Below are positions 1 through 7,367 of a DNA stretch of 40,254 nucleotides, piece by piece. Position 1 is the first letter of the stretch; the number at the start of each line of letters is the position of its first letter. Where the stretch lies: assembly GCA_022842985.1 (NCBI GenBank), contig JALHON010000007.1, forward strand, positions 1 to 40,254, read 5' to 3'. Source of the DNA: Acidobacteriota bacterium (lineage in GTDB: Bacteria; Acidobacteriota; Vicinamibacteria; Vicinamibacterales; UBA2999). The position numbers and the translations under genes were made by a program. Under the pieces are notes generated by a model. The model was not told where the DNA came from. It saw only the letters and a list, made by a program, of their open reading frames with translations, and did not search any database.

Positions 1-3
1 CTC

Positions 4-333
4 GTGGGCCGGCTCGGTCACCTGGCCGTCGCCGCCGCGATTGCCGCCGGCACGGCGGCCGCCACCGCCTGGATGATCGCCAGCACGGACGCCCCCACCC
101 TGTGGATCGGCACGCGGGCCTTCCCCGCCGCGCTCGCCTTCTTCTGGATTGGCTTCGTCACGGCCGGCTGGATGGCCGCCGAACGCGACAAGCAGCTCCT
201 GCGGCAGGCCGTGTGCCGGGCCGCCACGGCGCCGGCCGCGCATCCCGACACGGTGCGCGCCCTGGCGCACGCCTCGCCCGACGCGGTGTACGAGGCGGTG
301 AAGGCCCTCGTGCCGCGGCGCGTGGTGCATTAG
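4..333 (+). CDS. Small membrane protein of unknown function (possibly 5'-truncated)
   Basis: I do not recognise this protein. The reading frame is open from the window edge, and the first usable start is a GTG at base 4, so the true start may lie upstream. From that GTG it is 109 residues. Two hydrophobic stretches (about residues 6-26 and 36-57) look like transmembrane helices. A basic, soluble tail of about 50 residues follows, rich in Ala, Arg and His. The tail is probably cytoplasmic, because positive charges follow the second helix. It ends in TAG just before a convergent SnoaL-like gene. The frame has the GC-rich third positions of its neighbours. Nothing indicates a function. Confidence 0.6.
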   Translation: MGRLGHLAVAAAIAAGTAAATAWMIASTDAPTLWIGTRAFPAALAFFWIGFVTAGWMAAERDKQLLRQAVCRAATAPAAHPDTVRALAHASPDAVYEAVKALVPRRVVH

Positions 334-365
334 GCCACGGGCGCGGCCAGCGGCCCCGCATGCCG

Positions 366-758
366 CTAGAGAAGCTGCTCCATCAGCTGGCCGGTGTCCA
401 TCACGCCCCAGTGCTCCACGATCCGGCCGTGCTCGAAGCGCATGACGTCGGCCACGGGCACGAGCATGGGCTTGCCCTGCGAGGGGATCCCCATGAACTC
501 GGCGCGCTGGATGCCCTGCATGGTGGCGCGCACGAACACCTTGTCGCCTTCGGCCACCATGTCCTCGACGTTCATCGCGAAGTCGCTGAAGGCGGCGTGC
601 AGCGCCGTGAAGAGCTCGCGCATGCCGTCGCGGCCATCGGCCTCGGTGGGCGTGGCTTCGTGCTCGATGAAATCTTCGGACACGAGCGCGTCGATGGCGT
701 CGAGCCGGCCCTCGCTGAGCGCCGTGTAGAAGTTGAGGGTGAGGGTCTTGTTGTCCAT
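366..758 (-). CDS. SnoaL-like / ester cyclase family protein
   Basis: A 130-residue protein of the NTF2-like, SnoaL/ester-cyclase group. It has the family pattern: an N-terminal helix with N-FYTALSEGRLD, then a loop FIEHEATPTEADGRDGMREL, then strands ending in a conserved F-x-H-G-R-I-V-E-H-W-G motif and a hydrophobic C-terminus. Members include polyketide cyclases, dehydratases and many uncharacterised proteins binding small hydrophobic ligands. The substrate cannot be read from sequence. There is no signal peptide, so it is probably cytoplasmic. The ATG at 758 is chosen because an AGGAG ribosome-binding site lies about six bases before it. A longer frame starting at 788 has no such site. It is convergent with the preceding small membrane protein gene. 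Confidence 0.8.
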   Translation of the reverse strand: MDNKTLTLNFYTALSEGRLDAIDALVSEDFIEHEATPTEADGRDGMRELFTALHAAFSDFAMNVEDMVAEGDKVFVRATMQGIQRAEFMGIPSQGKPMLVPVADVMRFEHGRIVEHWGVMDTGQLMEQLL

Positions 759-872
759 CGCGTCTCCTGAAACCGCCGCCAGCATCACACCTGGGGCCGG
801 TGGGCCGTGCTGGGGTATGCGGATTCCCGGGCGCGATCCCCTCAGGCCGCGCGGCCTGGTGGGTGACGCCGG

Positions 873-1781
873 CTAGGGCCGCGGCGCCGCCGCCTCGTGG
901 CGCAGGCCCAGCACCGCGGCGAACGAGAGCGCCCCATGAAAGCGCGTGTCGAGCGGGCCGATGCGGGCGCGCAGTGCCTCGTCGGCCGGCATGGCCCCTT
1001 CGGTGGCGATCACGACTTCGTTGTCGGCGGGCGTCGCGCGATAGACCGCCACGCGCCCGAACGCCTCGGTCACGGCCGCGATGTCGTCGGCCTTCCCGGC
1101 ATGCCGGTTGATGTTGAACGCCACGACGCCGCCCGGCGCAAGCGCCTGCTTCACGCGGCCGAGGAACGCGACCGTCTTGAGGCGCGCCGGCACGCCGGTG
1201 GCGTCGGTGTCGCCCGACGGCCGCAGGAACGCGTCCATGAAGATGACGTCGTACCGCTCCGTGGTGGATTCGATGAAGGCCACCGCGTCGGCGGTGACGA
1301 TGCGGACGTTGCCGCCGGAGCGCACGCCGAAATACTGATCCGCCAGCCGCACGACGGCCGGGTCGATCTCCACGGCATCGATCTGCACATCGGGAGCGTG
1401 ATGCGTCAGGAAGCGCACCATCGCGCCGCCGCCGAGGCCCACGACGAGCACGCGCCGCGGCTCCGGCCGGTAGAGATAGCTCGCGAACATGCTGCGCGCG
1501 TAGGGCGAGGCCAGCGTCTGCGGGGCCGTGAGGTCGATCCGGCTCTGCACGAGTTCCCGGCCGTCATCGCGCACGAAGGTGAGCAGGCGCACGTCGCCGT
1601 CGCGACGCACGCGGATCGTCGAATAGGCCGACGTCTCCTCGTGCTCGAGCGTGCCGAGGGTCTGGCGCGCCGACATCGACCAGAACACGACGCCGGCAGC
1701 CGCCGCGAGCAGCGCCACGGCGGCGAGCGCGGGCGCAAGCGGGCCGCGCGGACGTGTGGACTGCTGGCTGGCCGCGCTCAT
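873..1781 (-). CDS. Membrane-anchored spermidine-synthase-like methyltransferase-fold protein
   Basis: A 302-residue protein with one N-terminal transmembrane helix (about residues 15-35), so the catalytic domain is probably held at the membrane. The domain has a Rossmann methyltransferase fold of the spermidine-synthase type: glycine-rich motif VLVVGLGGGAMVRF, acidic motif DAVEIDPAVV that would hold the ribose of the nucleotide cofactor, then TADAVAF and the D-x-x-F-like VIFMDAFLRPSG. Many bacteria carry such fused-membrane SpeE-like proteins, and their substrate is usually unknown. True spermidine synthases lack the helix, so a polyamine role is uncertain. It is divergent from the amidase at 1854, sharing a 72-base spacer that likely holds both promoters. 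Confidence 0.8.
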   Translation of the reverse strand: MSAASQQSTRPRGPLAPALAAVALLAAAAGVVFWSMSARQTLGTLEHEETSAYSTIRVRRDGDVRLLTFVRDDGRELVQSRIDLTAPQTLASPYARSMFASYLYRPEPRRVLVVGLGGGAMVRFLTHHAPDVQIDAVEIDPAVVRLADQYFGVRSGGNVRIVTADAVAFIESTTERYDVIFMDAFLRPSGDTDATGVPARLKTVAFLGRVKQALAPGGVVAFNINRHAGKADDIAAVTEAFGRVAVYRATPADNEVVIATEGAMPADEALRARIGPLDTRFHGALSFAAVLGLRHEAAAPRP

Positions 1782-1853
1782 TCGCGTCTATTCTGACAAA
1801 CTTACGCGGGGCGGGCACGCACTCGCGGCTCCGCCGGATCGCCCGAGGCTGTC

Positions 1854-3548
1854 ATGACCCCCGATCATCGTCGCGCGTTTCTTGGCTACTGTGCGTACGC
1901 CGGCCTGACGTCGACGCTCTTCCCGGCCGCCCTGCTCGCGCAGATTCGCCCCGGCACGGCCACGATCGACGTGGCCACCATCCGTGAAGCGGCGCGGCTC
2001 GCCGGCCTGGCGTGGACCGAGGCGGAATGCCAGGACGTGGCGGAGTCGCTGTCGAGCCTCAGCGCCAGCGTCGAGCGCATCGGCAAGGATTCGCTCGCCA
2101 ACCACTCACCGCTCCCCTTCCACTTCGATCCGCGGCCGCCCGGCATCGCCACACCCCGCCCGGCGGGCGACACGCGCCTGCCGGCCCCGCCACGCGTGCG
2201 CCGCCCGGCCCGTCTCGAAGAGACCGCGTTCTGGCCGGCGACACATCTCGCGGCGCTCATCCGCACACGGCAGGCCAGCTCGCTCGAGATCACGCGGATG
2301 TACCTCGACCGGCTGCGGCGTCACGACGGCGTGCTCAACTGCGCGGTCACCATCACCGAGTCGCGCGCACTCGCCGAGGCAGCCGCCGCCGATGCGGATC
2401 TCACGGCCGGCCGCGTGCGCGGCCCGCTGCACGGCGTGCCCTACGGCGTGAAGGACATCATCGCCACGAGTGGCGCCCCCACCACCTGGGGCGCCCCGAA
2501 CCTCGCCACGCAGACGTTCGAGCACGACGCCACGGTCGTCACGCGCCTGCGCGAGGGTGGCGCCGTGCTCGTGGCCAAGCTCTCCACCGGCGAAATGGCC
2601 TTCGGCGATCAGTGGGCCCGGGGGCGCACGAACAACCCGTGGAATCCCGCCGAGGGCTCGAGCGGATCGTCGGCCGGGTCGGGCGCGGCCACGGCGGCGG
2701 GGCTCGTCGGTTTCGCGATCGGCTCCGACACCGGCGGATCGATCCTGTCGCCAGCGGCGCGCTGCGGCGTGGTGGGGCTGCGCCCGACGTTCGGCCGCGT
2801 GAGCCGCCATGGGGTGATGGCCGCGGGCACGACCCTCGACAAGATCGGACCGCTCTGCCGCACGGTGGACGACTGCGGCGTGGTGCTCAGCGTGATCGCC
2901 GGTCCCGACGGCCAGGATCTGGCGGTGCCCGAGGGGCTGCCGCTCGCCTGGAACGCGCCCGGACGCGAGTATCCCCGCCGGATCGGCCACGTGCCGGCGA
3001 TGTTCGAGGCCGAGACCAACGCGGATGCCCGCGCCAACAACGAGCGCGCGCTCGCCACCCTGGCCAGGCTGGGCTGCACGATGGTGCCGATCGAGCTGCC
3101 GAGCGGCGACCTCTCATACTTCATCGAGTACGTGGAGCGCGCCGCCGCGTTCGACAGCTTCACGCGCAGTGGCCAGCATGCCGCGCTGCGCCCGCGCACG
3201 AGCCGCTACCTGCGGGCCTGCGCGCTCACGACCGCGGTGGACTACCTGCAGGCGAACCGTCGCCGCACCGTGATCATGCAGGAGGCGGCCCGGGCGCTGT
3301 CCTCGGTGGACGCCGTGATGTTCACGGCACTCACGCTCGATTCCGCGACCAGCCTGAATCCAGTGATGAGTCTCACGGGGCATCCCTCGATCGCAGTGCC
3401 CAACGGCTTTGCCGCCACCGGTTCGCCGACGGCGGTGATGTTCTCCGGGCATCTCTACCAGGAAGGCGCGTTGCTCGCGCTGGCTTCCGCCTACGAACGC
3501 GCCGTGGGTCCGCGGCGCGACCCGCCGCTCTTCGCGCCCGGCCGGTAG
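1854..3548 (+). CDS. Exported amidase (amidase-signature family)
   Basis: A 564-residue amidase-signature enzyme, expected to hydrolyse a carboxamide to a carboxylate and ammonia. The Ser-cisSer-Lys triad is visible: Lys200 in GVPYGVKD, cis-Ser272 in the GSSAGSG stretch and nucleophile Ser296 in SDTGGSI. The two serines are 24 residues apart, as in characterised members. The N-terminus carries a twin-arginine-like signal (RRAFL followed by a hydrophobic run to LLAQ), then about 90 residues of linker, so the enzyme is probably periplasmic. It is therefore unlikely to be GatA of the tRNA amidotransferase. A GAGG ribosome-binding site sits five bases before the ATG. It ends only three bases from the convergent creatininase-like gene. 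The substrate is unknown. Confidence 0.9.
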   Translation: MTPDHRRAFLGYCAYAGLTSTLFPAALLAQIRPGTATIDVATIREAARLAGLAWTEAECQDVAESLSSLSASVERIGKDSLANHSPLPFHFDPRPPGIATPRPAGDTRLPAPPRVRRPARLEETAFWPATHLAALIRTRQASSLEITRMYLDRLRRHDGVLNCAVTITESRALAEAAAADADLTAGRVRGPLHGVPYGVKDIIATSGAPTTWGAPNLATQTFEHDATVVTRLREGGAVLVAKLSTGEMAFGDQWARGRTNNPWNPAEGSSGSSAGSGAATAAGLVGFAIGSDTGGSILSPAARCGVVGLRPTFGRVSRHGVMAAGTTLDKIGPLCRTVDDCGVVLSVIAGPDGQDLAVPEGLPLAWNAPGREYPRRIGHVPAMFEAETNADARANNERALATLARLGCTMVPIELPSGDLSYFIEYVERAAAFDSFTRSGQHAALRPRTSRYLRACALTTAVDYLQANRRRTVIMQEAARALSSVDAVMFTALTLDSATSLNPVMSLTGHPSIAVPNGFAATGSPTAVMFSGHLYQEGALLALASAYERAVGPRRDPPLFAPGR

Positions 3549-3551
3549 CCG

Positions 3552-4478
3552 CTACTGGCGGGCGCTGGTCGTGACCTTGCCCTTGCTGGCGATGGCCGTC
3601 CGGATGAGCGCGACGGTGCGTTCGGCGCGGGCATCGACGACCTGTCTGGCCCACGCCAGCGCCTGCTCCTTGTTCGCGATCGACACGCCGTTGATGGTGG
3701 CCTTCCCGGCCTTCACACGTTCCGCCCAGCGGACGGACGCCGGGTCGGTCAGCATCATGTTCAGCGTGATGCCCGGGCTGTCGTGCAGGCCGTCGTCAAC
3801 CTGTCCGTCCTTCACGACACCGAGCTGACGCAGCACGTTGGGTGTGCCCGGCGGCGCGGTGTAGTACTCGCCGATGTGCGCCACGACCGGGCTGCCGTTC
3901 CATTCGGTGTTGAGCTTCTCGGCCACGGCCTTCTGACCGGCCTGATTGCCACCGCTGTCGCCGATGAGAATGACACTCTGGAAGCCGTGCGCGCGCAGGC
4001 TGCGCACGACGTCCTCGAGCACGGCCTGAAAGGTCTCCTCGCGCAGGCTGATCGTGCCGGGACTGCGCATGTGCCCGCTCGGCGGCTCGATGCGGCCCTC
4101 GGGCACGAGCGGCAGAATCGGCGCGCACAGCGCATTGCCGAGCTTGCGCGCGATGACGTCGCAGTTCGTCCTGAGCACGTAGTTGTGTTTGCCGAGCACG
4201 AGCCACGGACCGTTCGGCTCGATGCCGCCCGTGGGCACGATGGCCGTGGTCGTGCCCGCCGCGAGCGCGTCGCGCACGTCCATCCACGTCATCTCCTCGA
4301 GCCACACGGTCGAGGCCTTCGGCAGCGGATTCGGCGTGTCCTTGCAGTTGTAGGGATTGTCGCGGCAGTCGCCCCCGCCCATCGAACGCGGGTCGGGTTC
4401 GCGACGGGGCGGCTGGGCGAGAGCGAAGGCACTCGTCAGAACGAGCGCCGTGGTCAGGGCGAAGAGTCCGTGCCTCAT
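3552..4478 (-). CDS. Exported creatininase-family protein with altered metal-binding residues
   Basis: A 308-residue protein with a clear signal peptide (start at 4478, hydrophobic core LFALTTALVLTSAFALA) and a creatininase fold. Creatininase-family amidohydrolases normally bind metals through E-x-H-G-P-H-L plus a following Asp, through the His of NGHGGN, and through a late Glu. Here the first motif reads PTGGIEPNGPWLVLG (Glu kept, His replaced by Asn). The second reads LIGDSGGN (His replaced by Ser). The third region LHDSPGITLNMML lacks the usual Glu. The fold is therefore kept while several ligands are gone, so either the chemistry differs or the protein is not an enzyme. An upstream frame extension to 4607 is rejected because the signal peptide fits the internal ATG. 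It is divergent from the M1 aminopeptidase with 52 bases between. Confidence 0.82.
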   Translation of the reverse strand: MRHGLFALTTALVLTSAFALAQPPRREPDPRSMGGGDCRDNPYNCKDTPNPLPKASTVWLEEMTWMDVRDALAAGTTTAIVPTGGIEPNGPWLVLGKHNYVLRTNCDVIARKLGNALCAPILPLVPEGRIEPPSGHMRSPGTISLREETFQAVLEDVVRSLRAHGFQSVILIGDSGGNQAGQKAVAEKLNTEWNGSPVVAHIGEYYTAPPGTPNVLRQLGVVKDGQVDDGLHDSPGITLNMMLTDPASVRWAERVKAGKATINGVSIANKEQALAWARQVVDARAERTVALIRTAIASKGKVTTSARQ

Positions 4479-4530
4479 GCGCCGGATTGTAGAGGAAACG
4501 CGCGGCGATGGGCCCGGGTATGATCCGCGC

Positions 4531-6171
4531 ATGACGCGTCTGCTCCGTCTCTGCCTGGCACTCGTGGCACTGCTCGTCGGCACGTCGGGCCGCGCCGGTG
4601 CCGACACCTATCCGCGTCAGCCGGGCGTGGACGCGCGGCACTACGTCTTCCGCCTCACGCTGCTCACGAGCGATTCGAACGAGATCGAAGGCGAAGCGGC
4701 GGTCACGCTCCGGGTGCTGACGGCGGGCCTGCGCGAGGTGGCGCTCGACCTGGCCACGCCGCGGGCCGACGGCAAGGGCATGACGGTGGCCACCGTCACC
4801 TCGGCCGCCGGCGCCGTGCCCTTCACGCACCGCGACAACCGCCTGCGGCTCACCCTGCCGGCCGGACTCGCCGCCGGCCAGGACGTGACCGTCACGATCG
4901 GCTATCGCGGCATTCCCGCCGATGGCCTGCGCCTCATCAACAATATCCATGGCGAGCGCGTCGCGTTCAGCGAAAACTGGTACAACCGGGCCCGGCAGTG
5001 GCTGCCGATGATCGACCACGTGGCCGACAAGGCCACCGGCGAGTTCGTCGTGACGACCCGCGCCGACTATCAGGTCATCGCCAACGGCGCTCTCGTGGAA
5101 CAGGTGGACCTCACGGGCGGCCGCCGCCGCACCCACTGGCGGCAGGACGTCCCGATCTCGTCGTGGCTCTACGCCGTGGGCATCGCCCGCTTCGCCGTGC
5201 GGCATGAAGGGCTCGTGCGCGGCGTGCCGCTCGAGTACTGGGTGTTCCCGCAGGATGCGGCGAAGGGCTTCGCGCTCTTCGAGAAGGACGCGCGCCGGTC
5301 GTTCGAGTTCTACTCTGACTACGTCGGCCCGTTTGCGTATCAGAAGCTCGCGCATGTGGAGGCCGCCGGCATGGGCGGCGGCACCGAACACGCGAGCAGC
5401 ATCTTCTACGGCGAGAAGGGCATCACCGCCGGCAACGGCCCCGTGGTGCACGAGGTCGCGCACCAGTGGTTCGGCAACGCCGTGACCGAACACGACTGGA
5501 ACGACATCTGGCTGAGCGAAGGCTTCGCCACCTACTTCACGCTCCTGTACACGGAACACGCCGAAGGCCGCGACGCGTTCGCCGACGGCCTCAGGCGCAG
5601 CCGGGCCACCGTGCTCAAGCTGGAGGCCAGCCTGCCCAACACGCCGGTCGTGCACGTGAACCACGACGACGCCGCGCGCGAGCCTACCAATCAGCTCGTC
5701 TACCAGAAGGGCGCGTGGACGCTGCACATGCTGCGCGCGCAGGTGGGCACGGAGACGTTCTGGCGCGGCATCCGCGACTACTACCGCGAGTACATGAACA
5801 CCACCACCACGACGGACCAGTTCCGCCAGGTGATGGAACGCGTCTCGGGCCAGAACCTGACGTGGTTCTTCCGCCAGTGGCTGAACCGCGCCGGCGTGCC
5901 GGCGCTCTCGGGCACGTGGCGCTACGACGCCGCGGCCCGGGAGGTCGTGGTGAGCGTGCGCCAGACGCAGGCCGCTGATCCGTTTCGGCTGTCGCTCGGC
6001 GTGGGCGTCGTCACCTCGGAGGGCGCGGTGCCCGCCGTGCACCAGATGGCCGTCGACGGCCGCGAGACCACGCTGCGCATCGCGGCGGCCACCGAGCCTG
6101 CCGCGGTCGTGCTCGACCCGGCCGTAACCACGCTCGCCGACTTCGGGACATTCACGAAGGCGCGGCCCTAG
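4531..6171 (+). CDS. Exported M1-family zinc aminopeptidase
   Basis: A 546-residue gluzincin metallopeptidase, expected to remove N-terminal residues from peptides outside the cytoplasm. It begins with a signal peptide (MTRLLRLCLALVALLVG, cleavage near GRAGA). A beta-rich N-terminal domain follows. The catalytic domain has an exopeptidase loop GMGGGTEHASS, a variant of the usual G-x-M-E-N that keeps Glu286. The zinc site HEVAHQWFGNAV has His307, Glu308 and His311, with Glu330 in SEGFATYF. A conserved Tyr lies in VYQKGAWTLHML. The usual large C-terminal helical domain is absent, as in other short M1 proteins. The following PLP-protein gene has its ribosome-binding site across this gene's stop, so the two are an operon. 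Confidence 0.93.
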   Translation: MTRLLRLCLALVALLVGTSGRAGADTYPRQPGVDARHYVFRLTLLTSDSNEIEGEAAVTLRVLTAGLREVALDLATPRADGKGMTVATVTSAAGAVPFTHRDNRLRLTLPAGLAAGQDVTVTIGYRGIPADGLRLINNIHGERVAFSENWYNRARQWLPMIDHVADKATGEFVVTTRADYQVIANGALVEQVDLTGGRRRTHWRQDVPISSWLYAVGIARFAVRHEGLVRGVPLEYWVFPQDAAKGFALFEKDARRSFEFYSDYVGPFAYQKLAHVEAAGMGGGTEHASSIFYGEKGITAGNGPVVHEVAHQWFGNAVTEHDWNDIWLSEGFATYFTLLYTEHAEGRDAFADGLRRSRATVLKLEASLPNTPVVHVNHDDAAREPTNQLVYQKGAWTLHMLRAQVGTETFWRGIRDYYREYMNTTTTTDQFRQVMERVSGQNLTWFFRQWLNRAGVPALSGTWRYDAAAREVVVSVRQTQAADPFRLSLGVGVVTSEGAVPAVHQMAVDGRETTLRIAAATEPAAVVLDPAVTTLADFGTFTKARP

Positions 6172-6181
6172 GAGGCGAATG

Positions 6182-7327
6182 ATGGACACCCTGACCAGAC
6201 GGGGATTCGTGGAGTCGCTCGGCGCCGCGGCCGGCCTGAGCCGGCTGCCGCTGCCCGAGGCGCCGGACGCTCCGCTCGACGACACGACCGTCCGCCTCTC
6301 GGGCGACGGCAACGGCCAGTCGCCGGCAGCCTTCGCCGCGTTGCTGCAGCGCCTCACGGCGGCCCGCGCTGTCGGGGAAGATTCGTATCTGCTCGGCGGT
6401 GAGGTGGAGGCCTTCGAGCGGCACTGGGCGGCGCTGCTCGGCAAGGAGGCGGCGGTCTTCATGCCGTCGGGCACACTCGCCAATCACCTGGCGCTGCGCG
6501 CACTGGCCGGCACCCGGCGGCGCGTCATCGTGCCGGAGATGAGCCACATCTACAACGACACCGGCGACGCCTGTCAGACGTTGTCGGGGCTCACACTCAT
6601 GCCCCTCGGGCCACAGGCCGCGACGTTCACGGCGGCCGACGTCGAGGCCGTGCTGACGCGCACGGCGGGCGGACGCGTCGCCACGGGCGTCGGCGCCATC
6701 GCCATCGAAAGTCCAATTCGCCGTCTGTCGGGCCAGATGTTCGACTGGGCGGAGGCCCGCCGCATCACCGCCCTCGCCCGCGAGCGCGGTATCGGCACGC
6801 ACCTCGACGGCGCCCGCCTCTTCATCGCCTCGGCGTACACCGGGATCACGCCGGCGGAATACGCGGCGCCCTTCGACACCGTGTACGTGTCGCTCTGGAA
6901 GTACTTCAACTGCGGCCAGGGCGCGATTCTCGCCGGCCCGAAGCGCCTGCTCGACGACATGTTCCACACGCGCCGGATGTTCGGCGGCAACCTCGCCGTC
7001 GGCTGGCCGGCGGCGGTCGTCGCCCGTCACTACATGGACGGCTTCGTCGATCGGCTGAAGGCCGCAGTGCGCGTGTCGGAAGACGTGTACGGCGGGCTGG
7101 CCGCACATCCGCGTCTGCGGATTGCACGCGTGCCGCAGGGCACGAACGTCGCGCACGTCACGCTGCGCGGCATCGAGCCGAAGACGGTCGCCTCCAGACT
7201 GCTCGCCTCGGGCATCCGCATGCCCGCCGCCGCGCCCGACGGTGCCGTCACGTTCGGCGTGAACGAAACGTGGACGCGACTGCCGGCGGCCGAGATCCTG
7301 CGCGCGTTCGAACGCGCCCTGGCGTGA
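6182..7327 (+). CDS. Threonine-aldolase-family PLP protein with a Tat-like N-terminus
   Basis: A 381-residue fold-type I PLP protein of the threonine aldolase / beta-eliminating lyase family. Visible motifs are the substrate/PLP loop MPSGTLANH, HIYNDTGD, the cofactor aspartate region THLDGARLF, and the PLP-lysine candidate Lys240 in SLWKYFNCGQG. The family normally has SLSKGLGAP there, so this is a distant subgroup. Unusually for a PLP enzyme, residues 5-20 (TRRGFVESLGAAAGLS) resemble a twin-arginine signal, which could export a folded, cofactor-loaded protein. Two tandem ATGs exist (6179 and 6182). The second is preferred because it lies six bases after AGGAGG. It is co-transcribed with the M1 aminopeptidase, so a role in amino-acid or peptide breakdown is plausible. 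Confidence 0.85.
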   Translation: MDTLTRRGFVESLGAAAGLSRLPLPEAPDAPLDDTTVRLSGDGNGQSPAAFAALLQRLTAARAVGEDSYLLGGEVEAFERHWAALLGKEAAVFMPSGTLANHLALRALAGTRRRVIVPEMSHIYNDTGDACQTLSGLTLMPLGPQAATFTAADVEAVLTRTAGGRVATGVGAIAIESPIRRLSGQMFDWAEARRITALARERGIGTHLDGARLFIASAYTGITPAEYAAPFDTVYVSLWKYFNCGQGAILAGPKRLLDDMFHTRRMFGGNLAVGWPAAVVARHYMDGFVDRLKAAVRVSEDVYGGLAAHPRLRIARVPQGTNVAHVTLRGIEPKTVASRLLASGIRMPAAAPDGAVTFGVNETWTRLPAAEILRAFERALA

Positions 7328-7367
7328 CGGCCCGGCGGCGCGGCCAGGGCCGATTCCGCGGCGTCGA

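Noticed and set aside
873-1781. Spermidine synthase proper (speE)
   Set aside because: The fold matches, but the N-terminal transmembrane helix and absence of other polyamine genes make the specific assignment unsafe.
1854-3548. GatA subunit of the tRNA amidotransferase
   Set aside because: The triad is shared, but a signal sequence, a long N-terminal linker and the absence of gatB and gatC argue for an exported amidase.
3796-6483. An 895-codon minus-strand open frame
   Set aside because: It runs antisense through the M1 aminopeptidase gene and joins parts of other genes. Its product is His/Arg/Val-rich shadow sequence with no domains, as expected from GC-rich third positions.
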